A DNA stretch of 27,435 nt from a virus, in the IMG/VR virus record IMGVR_UViG_3300022225_000003, positions 1 to 27,435 of that record; one strand, written 5' to 3'. The position numbers and the translations under genes were made by a program. Positions within the stretch are counted from its first letter, which is position 1, and each line of letters opens with the position of its first letter. Shown here in pieces: positions 1 through 5,038 of this stretch. Under the pieces are notes generated by a model. The model did no database searches, had not been told where the DNA came from, and worked only from the letters and a program-made list of their open reading frames with translations.

Positions 1-42
1 TATGTGTACGGTGTTTATTTTAACAACTTAATATTTATTGGT

Positions 43-258
43 ATGAGTAGAAGTTATAAAAAGGCAATCTATAAAGATAGTAGAGATCATAGATTGTATC
101 ATAGAATTATTCGTAGAATCTCAAAACAATTTTTGAAACAGGGTAAAGAAATTCCAAATCCAAAAACGGTTATTAACGATTATGATTATTGTGATTATTC
201 GTTTTACGCTGAATTTGAAAATGATGAGAATTGGAAAAAAAAATTAAGTAGAAAATAA
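43..258 (+). CDS. Small basic hypothetical protein
   Basis: The 71-residue product is not recognised. It is strongly basic in its first half (many Arg and Lys around residues 1-35) and acidic in a Tyr/Asp-rich middle section (around 45-60), and it has no membrane segment or signal peptide. An in-frame GTG at 4 would add 13 residues, but I chose the ATG at 43 because the upstream residues are hydrophobic and unlike the rest. The frame enters from the window edge, so a longer gene cannot be fully excluded. It lies 4 bp before the first tRNA and probably shares its transcript. The basic N-terminus could suit nucleic-acid binding, but that is only inference. Confidence 0.55.
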   Translation: MSRSYKKAIYKDSRDHRLYHRIIRRISKQFLKQGKEIPNPKTVINDYDYCDYSFYAEFENDENWKKKLSRK

Positions 259-262
259 ACAT

Positions 263-334
263 TGTGATGTAGCTCAGTGGTAGAGCGGAACTCTCATAAG
301 GTTCAAGTGGTGGGTTCGATTCCCACCCTCACAA
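263..334 (+). tRNA. tRNA with CAT anticodon (Met or Ile2)
   Basis: A full cloverleaf can be drawn by eye. The acceptor is TGTGATG/CCTCACA with one mismatch, the D stem GCTC/GAGC, the anticodon stem GAACT/GGTTC around loop CTCATAA, and the T arm GTGGG-TTCGATT-CCCAC, with discriminator A. The 3' CCA is not encoded. CAT can be elongator Met, or Ile2 after lysidine modification; I cannot tell which by eye. Confidence 0.9.
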
Positions 335-347
335 CTCTTAAAAATAT

Positions 348-427
348 ATCGCGGGGTAGACTGGAGATGGCACCAGCTTGGTCTCATAAGCCAAACCACG
401 TGGGTTCGAGTCCCACTAGGGATACCA
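348..427 (+). tRNA. tRNA-like gene, CAT anticodon, poor acceptor stem
   Basis: The anticodon arm (TTGGT-CTCATAA-GCCAA), D arm (CTGG/CCAG) and T arm (GTGGG-TTCGAGT-CCCAC) are good, and a 3' CCA is encoded at 425-427. The 3' acceptor strand TAGGGAT pairs poorly with anything upstream: ATC at 348-350 matches, and the following bases mostly do not. The 5' part, with CGCGGGG at 350-356, resembles an initiator tRNA. It may be a degenerate or chimeric tRNA, so the 5' end is uncertain. Confidence 0.6.
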
Positions 428-489
428 ACTTTTAAAACTTAAAACATGAATGACTGGAAAAATGTTGTAGAAATAAAAATAATAAAATT

Positions 490-574
490 GCTCCTATGGT
501 GAAATAGGTAAACACGCCTGGCTTAAACCCAAGTGACCATTGCGGTCTTGCTGGTTCGATTCCAGTTAGGAGTA
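490..574 (+). tRNA. tRNA-Leu (TAA)
   Basis: This is a type II tRNA with acceptor GCTCCTA/TAGGAGT, anticodon loop CTTAAAC, a real long variable arm (GACC-ATTGC-GGTC), a T arm GCTGG-TTCGATT-CCAGT and discriminator A. It reads UUA, a preferred Leu codon in AT-rich genes. Its last bases are shared with the downstream tRNA fragment. Confidence 0.92.
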
Positions 575-640
575 CAAGTATTAGTTAATGATGTTTATTA
601 GCAGGTTATCTGGACGTGGGTTCGACTCCCACATACTCCA
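569..640 (+). pseudogene. tRNA fragment or degenerate tRNA overlapping tRNA-Leu
   Basis: A perfect T arm (GTGGG-TTCGACT-CCCAC, 616-632) is followed by ATACTCC and discriminator A. The matching acceptor strand GGAGTAC lies at 569-575, inside the 3' end of tRNA-Leu, and would give exactly 72 nt. The D and anticodon arms in between do not fold normally and no anticodon can be assigned. It is probably a tRNA remnant after deletion or recombination. Confidence 0.5.
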
Positions 641-739
641 CTTAGAATTAGAAACAACACGGGGTATGCATGGTATTAGACAGTAATTATGATGGTAGAA
701 AGAGATTAATACGATAAGAAGAAATAACAACTTCGCACT

Positions 740-816
740 AGCGGCGTAGCCGCTCATTGAATATCCGAATTCAAGGAGTTCCGATATTCACGTCTTACCG
801 AAACGAAATTCGGTAA
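740..816 (+). ncRNA. Three tandem hairpins, candidate structured RNA
   Basis: Three consecutive hairpins lie directly before tRNA-Arg. AGCGGC-GTA-GCCGCT is at 740-754. TGAATATC (758-765) pairs with GATATTCA (783-790), with an inner GAATTC/GAGTTC stem and an AAG loop, about 14 bp in all. TTACCGAA (795-802) pairs with TTCGGTAA (809-816) around a 6-nt loop. There is no ORF and no T-run. Function unknown; a tRNA-processing spacer or small RNA is possible. Confidence 0.45.
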
Positions 817-820
817 ACTT

Positions 821-893
821 ACCTCTATGGTGTAACTGCATAGCACATGGGATTTCTAACCCCACAGTCCGAGTTGGAGTCTTGGTAGAGGTA
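821..893 (+). tRNA. tRNA-Arg (TCT)
   Basis: The acceptor ACCTCTA/TAGAGGT is perfect, the D stem is GTGT/GCAC, the anticodon loop TTTCTAA has anticodon TCT, and the T stem is CCGAG/CTTGG. The T loop TTGGAGT departs from the usual TTCRANY. It reads AGA, a common Arg codon in this AT-rich phage. Confidence 0.85.
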
Positions 894-903
894 CAAATAA
901 ATT

Positions 904-975
904 GCGAGAATATATCAGTGGTAGATAGTCTGCTTGCCAAGCAGAAGGCCGTGAGTTCGAATCTCATTTCTCGCT
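904..975 (+). tRNA. tRNA-Gly (GCC)
   Basis: The acceptor GCGAGAA/TTCTCGC is perfect, the anticodon arm is TCTGC-TTGCCAA-GCAGA and the T arm is GTGAG-TTCGAAT-CTCAT, with discriminator T as in bacterial tRNA-Gly. CCA is not encoded. Confidence 0.93.
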
Positions 976-1001
976 CAGTATAAATTAAATAAATAGAAAT
1001 C

Positions 1002-1511
1002 ATGAGTAAGTACAGAAAAACATTAGTTATTGACTCTAGTTATATGGCGAAAAGCATTATAACTACAGAGAGAGCATTCGTGATTTCTTACAAAGGAAAC
1101 GCAGATATACTCAACACACACCCTGAATCGTTCAAATTGGTAAATCCTGAACTTGATATTAAGAAACCGTCAATTATCGGAATTTACAAACACGTTGATA
1201 CACGTGTACACAAAGTACCACTATCACGTACTAACATTTACAAACGAGATAACTACGAATGTGTGTACTGTGGTGATGGAAATGTGAGAACATTGACACT
1301 TGACCACGTTATACCACAATCAAAGGGTGGCTCGGATACATGGAATAACTTAGTTACTGCATGTAAAACTTGTAATAGTGAAAAGGCCGATTTAACGTTG
1401 GAAGAATACGGTAAAGAAATACCACAACCCCGAAGGCCACATTATTTAATGTTAATGAAACAATTGCAATATATTCCAGACGAATGGAAACCTTATTTGT
1501 TTCTGGATTAA
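1002..1511 (+). CDS. HNH endonuclease (free-standing, homing-type)
   Basis: The 169-residue protein has an HNH domain in its C-terminal half. A zinc-binding CVYC (residues 87-90) is followed by the catalytic LDH (100-102), a Gly-Gly and Trp-Asn-Asn segment (109-116) and a second Cys pair with CNSEK (121-128). Such proteins cut DNA with a metal-dependent HNH active site. This group is common as free-standing homing endonucleases in phages and also as bacterial HNH proteins. The N-terminal 75 residues are not recognised. The gene sits between tRNA-Gly (26 bp upstream) and the GIY-YIG cassette, a typical hot spot for intron-less homing genes. The ATG at 1002 starts the conserved frame. Confidence 0.85.
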   Translation: MSKYRKTLVIDSSYMAKSIITTERAFVISYKGNADILNTHPESFKLVNPELDIKKPSIIGIYKHVDTRVHKVPLSRTNIYKRDNYECVYCGDGNVRTLTLDHVIPQSKGGSDTWNNLVTACKTCNSEKADLTLEEYGKEIPQPRRPHYLMLMKQLQYIPDEWKPYLFLD

Positions 1512-1531
1512 TAAGGGTTTTTTAGTTTTGT

Positions 1532-1541
1532 TATATTTATA
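1532..1541 (+). promoter_or_regulatory. Putative late promoter (TATATTTATA)
   Basis: Matches the NATATTTATA motif found before several late-type genes. It overlaps the 5' strand of the first hairpin of the downstream RNA leader, so a transcript starting about 6-8 bp downstream would begin near the end of that strand. Confidence 0.5.
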
Positions 1542-1633
1542 TATGTAGAGTGGTTGCTACATATATTTGAGAAATTTAACAAAAACCTATATGTGAGTAG
1601 AGAACAACCACCTCGAAAGCATATAGGTTTTTT
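1539..1633 (+). ncRNA. Kissing-loop RNA leader upstream of GIY-YIG gene (copy 1)
   Basis: Stem 1 is ATATATGTAG (1539-1548) with CTACATATAT (1557-1566), closing an 8-nt loop. Stem 2 is AAAAACCTATATG (1581-1593) with CATATAGGTTTTT (1620-1632), capped by a 3-bp stem GAG/CTC (1600-1602/1612-1614). Loop 1 GTGGTTG (1550-1556) is exactly complementary to CAACCAC (1605-1611) in the apical loop of stem 2. The internal loop strands AGTA and GAA match the bulged-G (sarcin-ricin/loop E) consensus. A U-run ends the fold 3 bp before the start codon. A second copy at 11409 keeps all helices with compensatory changes. It is probably a cis-regulatory RNA controlling termination or translation; this is inference. 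Confidence 0.75.
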
Positions 1634-1636
1634 GAT

Positions 1637-2449
1637 ATGAAACAGAATAAATACCATTACGTTTATAGATTAGATGACCCAATAACTAATGAATTTTATA
1701 TTGGAAGTAGGAGTTGTAACTGCAGTATTGATGATGATACTTACATGGGTAGTTATTACACGTGGAAACCAGATGATAAATCAAGATTAGTAAAAACAAT
1801 ACTGAAATCAAATTTCAAAAACAGAGAAACAGCTATTGAGGAAGAACGTACAATAATAAAAGAAACTATTACCAATCCATTAAACAGAAATTATCATATC
1901 CCATCTGACGGATTCCATAATAATGGAAGAATTATGAGTGAAGATACTAAGGGGAAAATACGAGAAGCTAGAAAACATCAAATAATAACAGATGCTACAA
2001 AGGAAAAAATACGATTATATTGGACTGGTAGAAAACATACACTCACTACAATTAAAAAAATGAGTGATATCAAACAAGGTAATAGTAATCCATTTTTTGG
2101 AAAAACCCACACACCGGAATGGAAACAACATATGTCACTTATTCAGAAACAAATAGGAAATAAACCACCTGATAGAACTGGTACAACCGCAACGAATGAA
2201 ACTAAATGTAAAATGAGTAAAACCTGGTTAGATAAACTTAATTCACCTGATGGTGATGCCATACGAAAAAACATAAGTGATAAGAATAGTAAAGTCATAC
2301 TACAATACGACAAAGATGGGGCTTTTATAAAAGAATGGAAATCATTATCACACGCATCAACTGAGTTAAATATAAGTGTAAGTAATATATCAAGTTGTTC
2401 CAATGGTAAATTAAAAACAGCCGGTGGTTATTGTTGGGAAAAAAAGTGA
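1637..2449 (+). CDS. GIY-YIG homing endonuclease with NUMOD repeats
   Basis: The 270-residue SegA-like free-standing homing endonuclease has an N-terminal GIY-YIG nuclease domain: HYVY (7-10), FYIGSRS (20-26), and basic/acidic helices to about residue 85. Two or more NUMOD3-type DNA-binding motifs follow (about 95-165, with GNSNPFFGKTHTPEW at 148-162), then a C-terminal NUMOD1 helix-turn-helix (about 220-268, ending GGYCWEKK). Such enzymes cut a recognition site in a related genome and copy themselves in by repair. The ATG at 1637 follows the U-run of the kissing-loop leader by 3 bp, so the leader probably controls its translation. The frame is intact, so the gene is likely active. Confidence 0.9.
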   Translation: MKQNKYHYVYRLDDPITNEFYIGSRSCNCSIDDDTYMGSYYTWKPDDKSRLVKTILKSNFKNRETAIEEERTIIKETITNPLNRNYHIPSDGFHNNGRIMSEDTKGKIREARKHQIITDATKEKIRLYWTGRKHTLTTIKKMSDIKQGNSNPFFGKTHTPEWKQHMSLIQKQIGNKPPDRTGTTATNETKCKMSKTWLDKLNSPDGDAIRKNISDKNSKVILQYDKDGAFIKEWKSLSHASTELNISVSNISSCSNGKLKTAGGYCWEKK

Positions 2450-2456
2450 AAAAAGA

Positions 2457-2488
2457 TTAGGAATTGTAAAATATATTTCGTATCTTTA
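2457..2488 (+). promoter_or_regulatory. Promoter, TTAGGA box and Bacteroidota -7 element
   Basis: TTAGGA at 2457-2462 and TATCTTTA at 2481-2488 are 24 bp apart start to start, the same spacing as five other promoters in the window. It would drive the structured RNA at 2501 and tRNA-Cys. Confidence 0.75.
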
Positions 2489-2500
2489 TACTAACAAAGA

Positions 2501-2586
2501 ACATAACATCGGAAAATCCTAGTATTTTCGAGTGAGGAAAACACGGCAAACCCCGATAAAGAATTAAGGTATCTTTTATGTTATGT
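2501..2586 (+). ncRNA. Small structured RNA upstream of tRNA-Cys
   Basis: A perfect 9-bp closing stem ACATAACAT (2501-2509) / ATGTTATGT (2578-2586) encloses a hairpin GAAAAT-CCTAGT-ATTTTC (2512-2529) and a possible CGG/CCG helix. It starts 12 bp after a strong promoter and ends 5 bp before tRNA-Cys. It is either a discrete small RNA or the 5' leader of the tRNA transcript. No family recognised. Confidence 0.45.
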
Positions 2587-2591
2587 TATAT

Positions 2592-2662
2592 GGTCACGTA
2601 TCCAAATGGTTAGGTACTGGTCTGCAAAACCAGGCATGTGGGTTCGAGTCCCACCGCGACCT
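2592..2662 (+). tRNA. tRNA-Cys (GCA)
   Basis: The acceptor is GGTCACG/CGCGACC with one mismatch, the anticodon arm CTGGT-CTGCAAA-ACCAG and the T arm GTGGG-TTCGAGT-CCCAC, with discriminator T (correct for Cys identity, U73). CCA is not encoded. Confidence 0.92.
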
Positions 2663-2683
2663 CTAAAAAAAAGTTAAAAAAAA

Positions 2684-2715
2684 TTAGGATATTAAAAAAA
2701 ATAGTTGTATATTTG
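2684..2715 (+). promoter_or_regulatory. Promoter, TTAGGA box and Bacteroidota -7 element
   Basis: TTAGGA at 2684-2689 and TATATTTG at 2708-2715, a full TAnnTTTG match, are at the class spacing of 24 bp. It would drive the small gene at 2767 and the long structured RNA region beyond it. Confidence 0.75.
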
Positions 2716-2766
2716 TATAACAAAAATATTTAAGGATTGAAAAAAGTTAAGAAAAAAGGAAAAGGA

Positions 2767-2925
2767 ATGAAAACTCGTAGAGTGTTCGCACTCGAAAGAT
2801 TAGAGTTCCAATTGAATCGTGGTAGTAAAGTATCAAAAACGAATAACGATTTAATTCCTTTAACAGATAAAGATAAAAATCGGATTGAACGTGAAATAGA
2901 AACACTAAAATCCAGAATAAATTAA
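2767..2925 (+). CDS. Small basic hypothetical protein
   Basis: The 52-residue highly charged product is rich in Arg and Lys, with a predicted helical C-terminus (heptad-like, around residues 32-52). It is not recognised. I chose the ATG at 2767, which has a purine-rich stretch (AAAAAGGAAAAGGA) just upstream; an in-frame TTG at 2737 would add a Lys-only tail and is unlikely. It is the first ORF after the TATATTTG promoter and the last before about 1.7 kb without credible genes. Whether it is translated or is only the 5' part of the structured transcript cannot be decided here. Confidence 0.45.
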   Translation: MKTRRVFALERLEFQLNRGSKVSKTNNDLIPLTDKDKNRIEREIETLKSRIN

Positions 2926-3452
2926 GTTCATAAACGTATTGAAAATATTGGGTGGTTTGACATCCATTTGATTCGGCTTCGGTCGTTTCAATAAAAGATA
3001 AAATACCGCAAGGTATCAAAAGGGTGGTCTTTCACAGCCATTCACCATTCACGTGGCCTATTTAAATAAGCAACATTCTAACTATCACCAAGATAGGACA
3101 TCACACGTCAACTGTGGTGGATATGGAGTAAGTTGGAGAATAATAGTCCCTTTGGTAAGGATAAGGTTAGTGCCTAACGGTGAGACCAAAAGAGGGTAGT
3201 ACCTCACTATTATTCACACTAACCAACGAAACCAAAATCGAATAAGTTGTAGTCTTTGAGTTCAAGTACTCACCAGTATTAGAGCAAGAATTCATTATCA
3301 GAGTTGAAAGGAAACATACAAGTTTCCGTAGTAAACTTGAAGTAACGCACAGTAGGATTGGTACTCCGAAACGTAGTTTACGTGTCGCATTTTATACCTC
3401 AAAAGGGTACGAAACGACTGTTAGGGCACGTAGAAGTGAACCCAATAACTTT
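2926..3452 (+). ncRNA. Candidate giant structured RNA, 5' part (no ORF)
   Basis: This gene-free stretch is dense in hairpins. CGGC-TTCG-GTCG (2974-2985) has a cUUCGg tetraloop, and ATACC-GCAA-GGTAT (3003-3016) a GNRA loop. CTATC/GATAG is at 3082-3096. A long nested arm at 3138-3215 has GAATAATAGT/ACTATTATTC outside, then TTTGGT/ACCAAA, then GTTAG-TGC-CTAAC at the tip. Further hairpins are TGAGT/ACTCA (3257-3272), GGAAAC/GTTTCC (3310-3327) and ACGTA-GTT-TACGT (3371-3383). GGTTAGTG (3165-3172) can pair instead with CACTAACC (3217-3224). AGCCATTCACC (3036-3046) is fully complementary to 3670-3680, across the tRNA. Large ornate RNAs such as GOLLD and ROOL are known in phages next to tRNAs, but I cannot confirm membership. 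Confidence 0.6.
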
Positions 3453-3525
3453 GGAAAGTTAGCTCAGTTGATAGAGCGCTTGCATTGAAAGCAAGAGGTC
3501 GTGGGTTTAATCCCCGCACCTTCCG
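3453..3525 (+). tRNA. tRNA, TGA anticodon, short variable loop
   Basis: The acceptor is GGAAAGT/ACCTTCC with one mismatch, the D arm GCTC/GAGC, the anticodon arm CTTGC-ATTGAAA-GCAAG and the T stem GTGGG/CCCGC with loop TTTAATC. The discriminator is G. The anticodon reads UCA (Ser) and G73 suits Ser, but the variable loop is only 5 nt, whereas bacterial tRNA-Ser has a long arm. It is embedded in the structured RNA region. Its charging identity is uncertain. Confidence 0.8.
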
Positions 3526-4140
3526 TCATTAAGTTGATACAAACGCAAAGCCCCTAACGGTAATAGAGAACAAATTACCTAAATCTACAATCTTCGGATA
3601 ATGTAGAGTTTCAGAATCTCGCAAGGGGGACGAAATTTAATTGGAGTTTGCATCTAATCTCTTAGCGGAGGTGAATGGCTCGCAAGGTCAAGAGAATAAC
3701 GATAGTTGAGTAGTTCTGTTACGATAAGAGAATAGCCACTCTTTAAAAAAGGCGGTAATGTTGGTATACTTACATGTTGTAAGTGGATAAGTTTTTAATG
3801 GTTGGGATGCACCTAATCAGTACGGAAACGAAAGTATTAACACATAACCTGTAATCTCACGGTTTTATGGAAATGAATTAACGCATCGAATATCGGATGT
3901 TGGTTATAATTGGGGGCTCGTTACTTCCCATTTCCACAATTAAAAAGCACGTTATCCTTTTGCGTTAAAAAGGTTCATCTATGAATTGAATAGTCGGTAG
4001 TTTTTCGTAGAGGTGGGTCAGCCCGTGAAATAAAACCTCTAGCGTTGGTCACGTTCGGTAAATGTGGTAGGGTACGTTCTTAGCCTGTAGATTTGCAATC
4101 AGAAGAACAACTCCCGTTGGGTGCACACCAATGGGAACAT
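3526..4140 (+). ncRNA. Candidate giant structured RNA, 3' part (no ORF)
   Basis: It has no credible ORF and continuous hairpins. CCCCT/AGGGG (3551-3555/3624-3628) closes a domain with GGTAAT/ATTACC (3559-3579) and a TCTACA/TGTAGA hairpin (3584-3607) capped by a UUCG loop. Others are TCTCTT/AAGAGA (3658-3695), AAGAG/CTCTT (3726-3743), ACTTACA-TGT-TGTAAGT (3768-3784), AATTG/CAATT (3908-3941) and CCTTTT/AAAAGG (3956-3973). TAGAGGT/ACCTCTA (4008-4041) has an inner GGG/CCC, GTTCTT/AAGAAC (4076-4108) an inner GATT/AATC, and TCCCGTTGG/CCAATGGGA spans 4112-4136. The loop of 3658-3695 holds the complement of 3036-3046. It runs up to tRNA-Leu at 4141. Confidence 0.6.
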
Positions 4141-4215
4141 GCCTCGGTGGACAAAATGGTAAAGCCGCTTGATTTAGGCTCAAGAGATTTGTGGGTTCGA
4201 CTCCCACGCGGGGCA
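4141..4215 (+). tRNA. tRNA, TAG anticodon (Leu-like), short variable region
   Basis: The acceptor is GCCTCGG/GCGGGGC with one weak pair, the anticodon arm CTTGA-TTTAGGC-TCAAG gives anticodon TAG followed by G37, and the T arm is GTGGG-TTCGACT-CCCAC, with discriminator A. The 5' end and D region look like a Leu tRNA. The variable region is only about 6 nt, whereas normal Leu tRNAs carry a long arm, as the Leu(TAA) at 490 does. The D stem is weak. Confidence 0.75.
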
Positions 4216-4573
4216 CTTTAACTTAAAGTTTTATTTTTATATACTTATATATATATAACAAACAACGCTCATACAAATAAAATATATTAAGTGGTAAGTA
4301 CATGAGTTACTTCGATAGGGCGGGGATTCCCCGTACATAAACTCAAATTCGCTCAGTACAACTTTCCCTTATATGACATAACAATGGTTGAAGCCAGTAC
4401 ATAATAAAACCGAGTACGTGAGTTTCAGTATCACCCCACCAAACGATACCGAACAAAAGCCGGATATCATTGTTTACAATATTGAGTAGTAGTAATAACA
4501 CGAGTTACTTCGAAAATTAGACAGATTAAATTAGATAACATACTCTGTTAACTAATTCTCTACTCAATCACAT
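4216..4573 (+). ncRNA. Structured untranslated stretch after tRNA-Leu
   Basis: No credible gene is seen in these 358 bases. CGGGG-ATT-CCCCG (4321-4333) lies inside TGAGTT/AACTCA (4303-4308/4340-4345). A longer arm ATTGAGTAG/CTACTCAAT (4481-4489/4560-4568) encloses AATTAG/CTAATT (4515-4520/4552-4557) and ACAG/CTGT. The phrase GAGTTACTTCGA occurs twice (4304 and 4502). It probably belongs to the same long transcript, ending at the terminator that follows. Confidence 0.5.
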
Positions 4574-4610
4574 AAGGGATTTTAACTTCGGTTAGAATCC
4601 CTTTTTTTTA
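4574..4610 (+). terminator. Strong intrinsic terminator
   Basis: AAGGGATT (4574-4581) pairs with AATCCCTT (4596-4603) and continues into TTAAC/GTTAG with a cUUCGg loop, giving a 13-bp stem followed by eight T. It ends the tRNA and structured RNA block. Confidence 0.92.
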
Positions 4611-4635
4611 TATAAAATTTAAAAAAATAATAATC

Positions 4636-4848
4636 ATGAAAAAAGTAGAAAAAGTATATTCACAGATAAAGAATAAAGGTAAAGATGCTAACGATCAACC
4701 ATTTTGGTCTGAATGTTATCACGAAGAAGATGTAACAGATGAAATGTTATCATCAGAAAAACAATGGTATTGTTACCATGTAAAGTTTGATGGGGCTACC
4801 CCTATCCAACTAACTAAGGTTGTAAAACTTAGTAAAACAATTAATTAA
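4636..4848 (+). CDS. Small acidic hypothetical protein
   Basis: The 70-residue protein is not recognised. It has a basic N-terminus, an acidic middle with a Cys (SECYHEEDVTDEM, about 25-37) and an aromatic stretch WYCYHVKF (about 43-50) that may form a beta strand. There is no signal or membrane segment. The ATG at 4636 follows an A-rich leader with no Shine-Dalgarno sequence, normal for Bacteroidota systems. It stands alone 25 bp after a strong terminator, so it needs its own promoter, which I do not see clearly. After its stop the -1 frame stays open to 4934 with coding-like sequence. Confidence 0.6.
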   Translation: MKKVEKVYSQIKNKGKDANDQPFWSECYHEEDVTDEMLSSEKQWYCYHVKFDGATPIQLTKVVKLSKTIN

Positions 4849-4942
4849 ATTATTATTCACTCTTTAATATAATCGAAATCAATACCAAAGGTTACGGTGC
4901 AATTATTAAAGAAATTGAAGCAATTCAATTGTAAGAAAACCA

Positions 4943-4952
4943 CATATTTATA
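4943..4952 (+). promoter_or_regulatory. Possible late promoter (CATATTTATA)
   Basis: Matches the NATATTTATA class, but the next start codon is 87 bp away with a terminator-like hairpin between, so it is weaker evidence than the other copies. Confidence 0.35.
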
Positions 4953-4961
4953 TTAAAATAG

Positions 4962-4994
4962 TCGAGATTTTATTAGGAAGTCTCGAATTTTTTT
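4962..4994 (+). terminator. Terminator-like hairpin overlapping a promoter
   Basis: TCGAGA (4962-4967) pairs with TCTCGA (4981-4986), with a 13-nt loop followed by a T-run. The loop contains the TTAGGA box of the next promoter, so termination of upstream transcripts and initiation share the same DNA. Confidence 0.6.
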
Positions 4995-5004
4995 CGTACT
5001 TTAG
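4973..5004 (+). promoter_or_regulatory. Promoter, TTAGGA box and -7 element TACTTTAG
   Basis: TTAGGA at 4973-4978 and TACTTTAG at 4997-5004 are at the exact class spacing of 24 bp. It drives the small-gene operon beginning at 5039. Confidence 0.65.
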
Positions 5005-5038
5005 TAGTAGATATTGAAAGTATAATTAAAAACATAAA

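Noticed and set aside
30-39. AATATTTATT as a late promoter for the first gene
   Set aside because: It has one mismatch to the class and lies only 3 bp before the ATG at 43, so transcription would start inside the gene.
788-1003. Minus-strand ORF across tRNA-Arg and tRNA-Gly
   Set aside because: It lies antisense to two good tRNAs, and the whole window is + strand coding.
1539-1633. The leader as a hammerhead or pistol self-cleaving ribozyme
   Set aside because: The GAAA strand and loop pairing recall these, but the hammerhead CUGAUGA core and a cleavage strand are absent, and the pistol P3 hairpin and its conserved linker are missing. The AGTA/GAA strands fit a loop E motif better.
2570-2577. 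TATCTTTT as another Bacteroidota-type promoter
   Set aside because: There is no TTAGGA box 24 bp upstream and it lies inside the 3' strand region of the structured RNA at 2501-2586.
2747-3019. Minus-strand ORF over the 2767 gene and the first RNA hairpins
   Set aside because: Low-complexity translation, antisense to a promoter-driven + strand unit, and overlapping UUCG and GNRA hairpins.
2926-4140. Group I or II intron or CRISPR array in the non-coding block
   Set aside because: No interrupted gene flanks it, no regular repeat-spacer pattern is present, and I could not find a convincing group II domain V or group I core by eye.
4845-4934. Open frame after the stop of the 4636 gene, reading coding-like residues to a TAA at 4932
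   Set aside because: No start codon, only about 29 codons, and no slippery site is clear at the end of the 4636 gene. It may be a gene remnant or a frameshifted extension, but the evidence is too thin for a feature.
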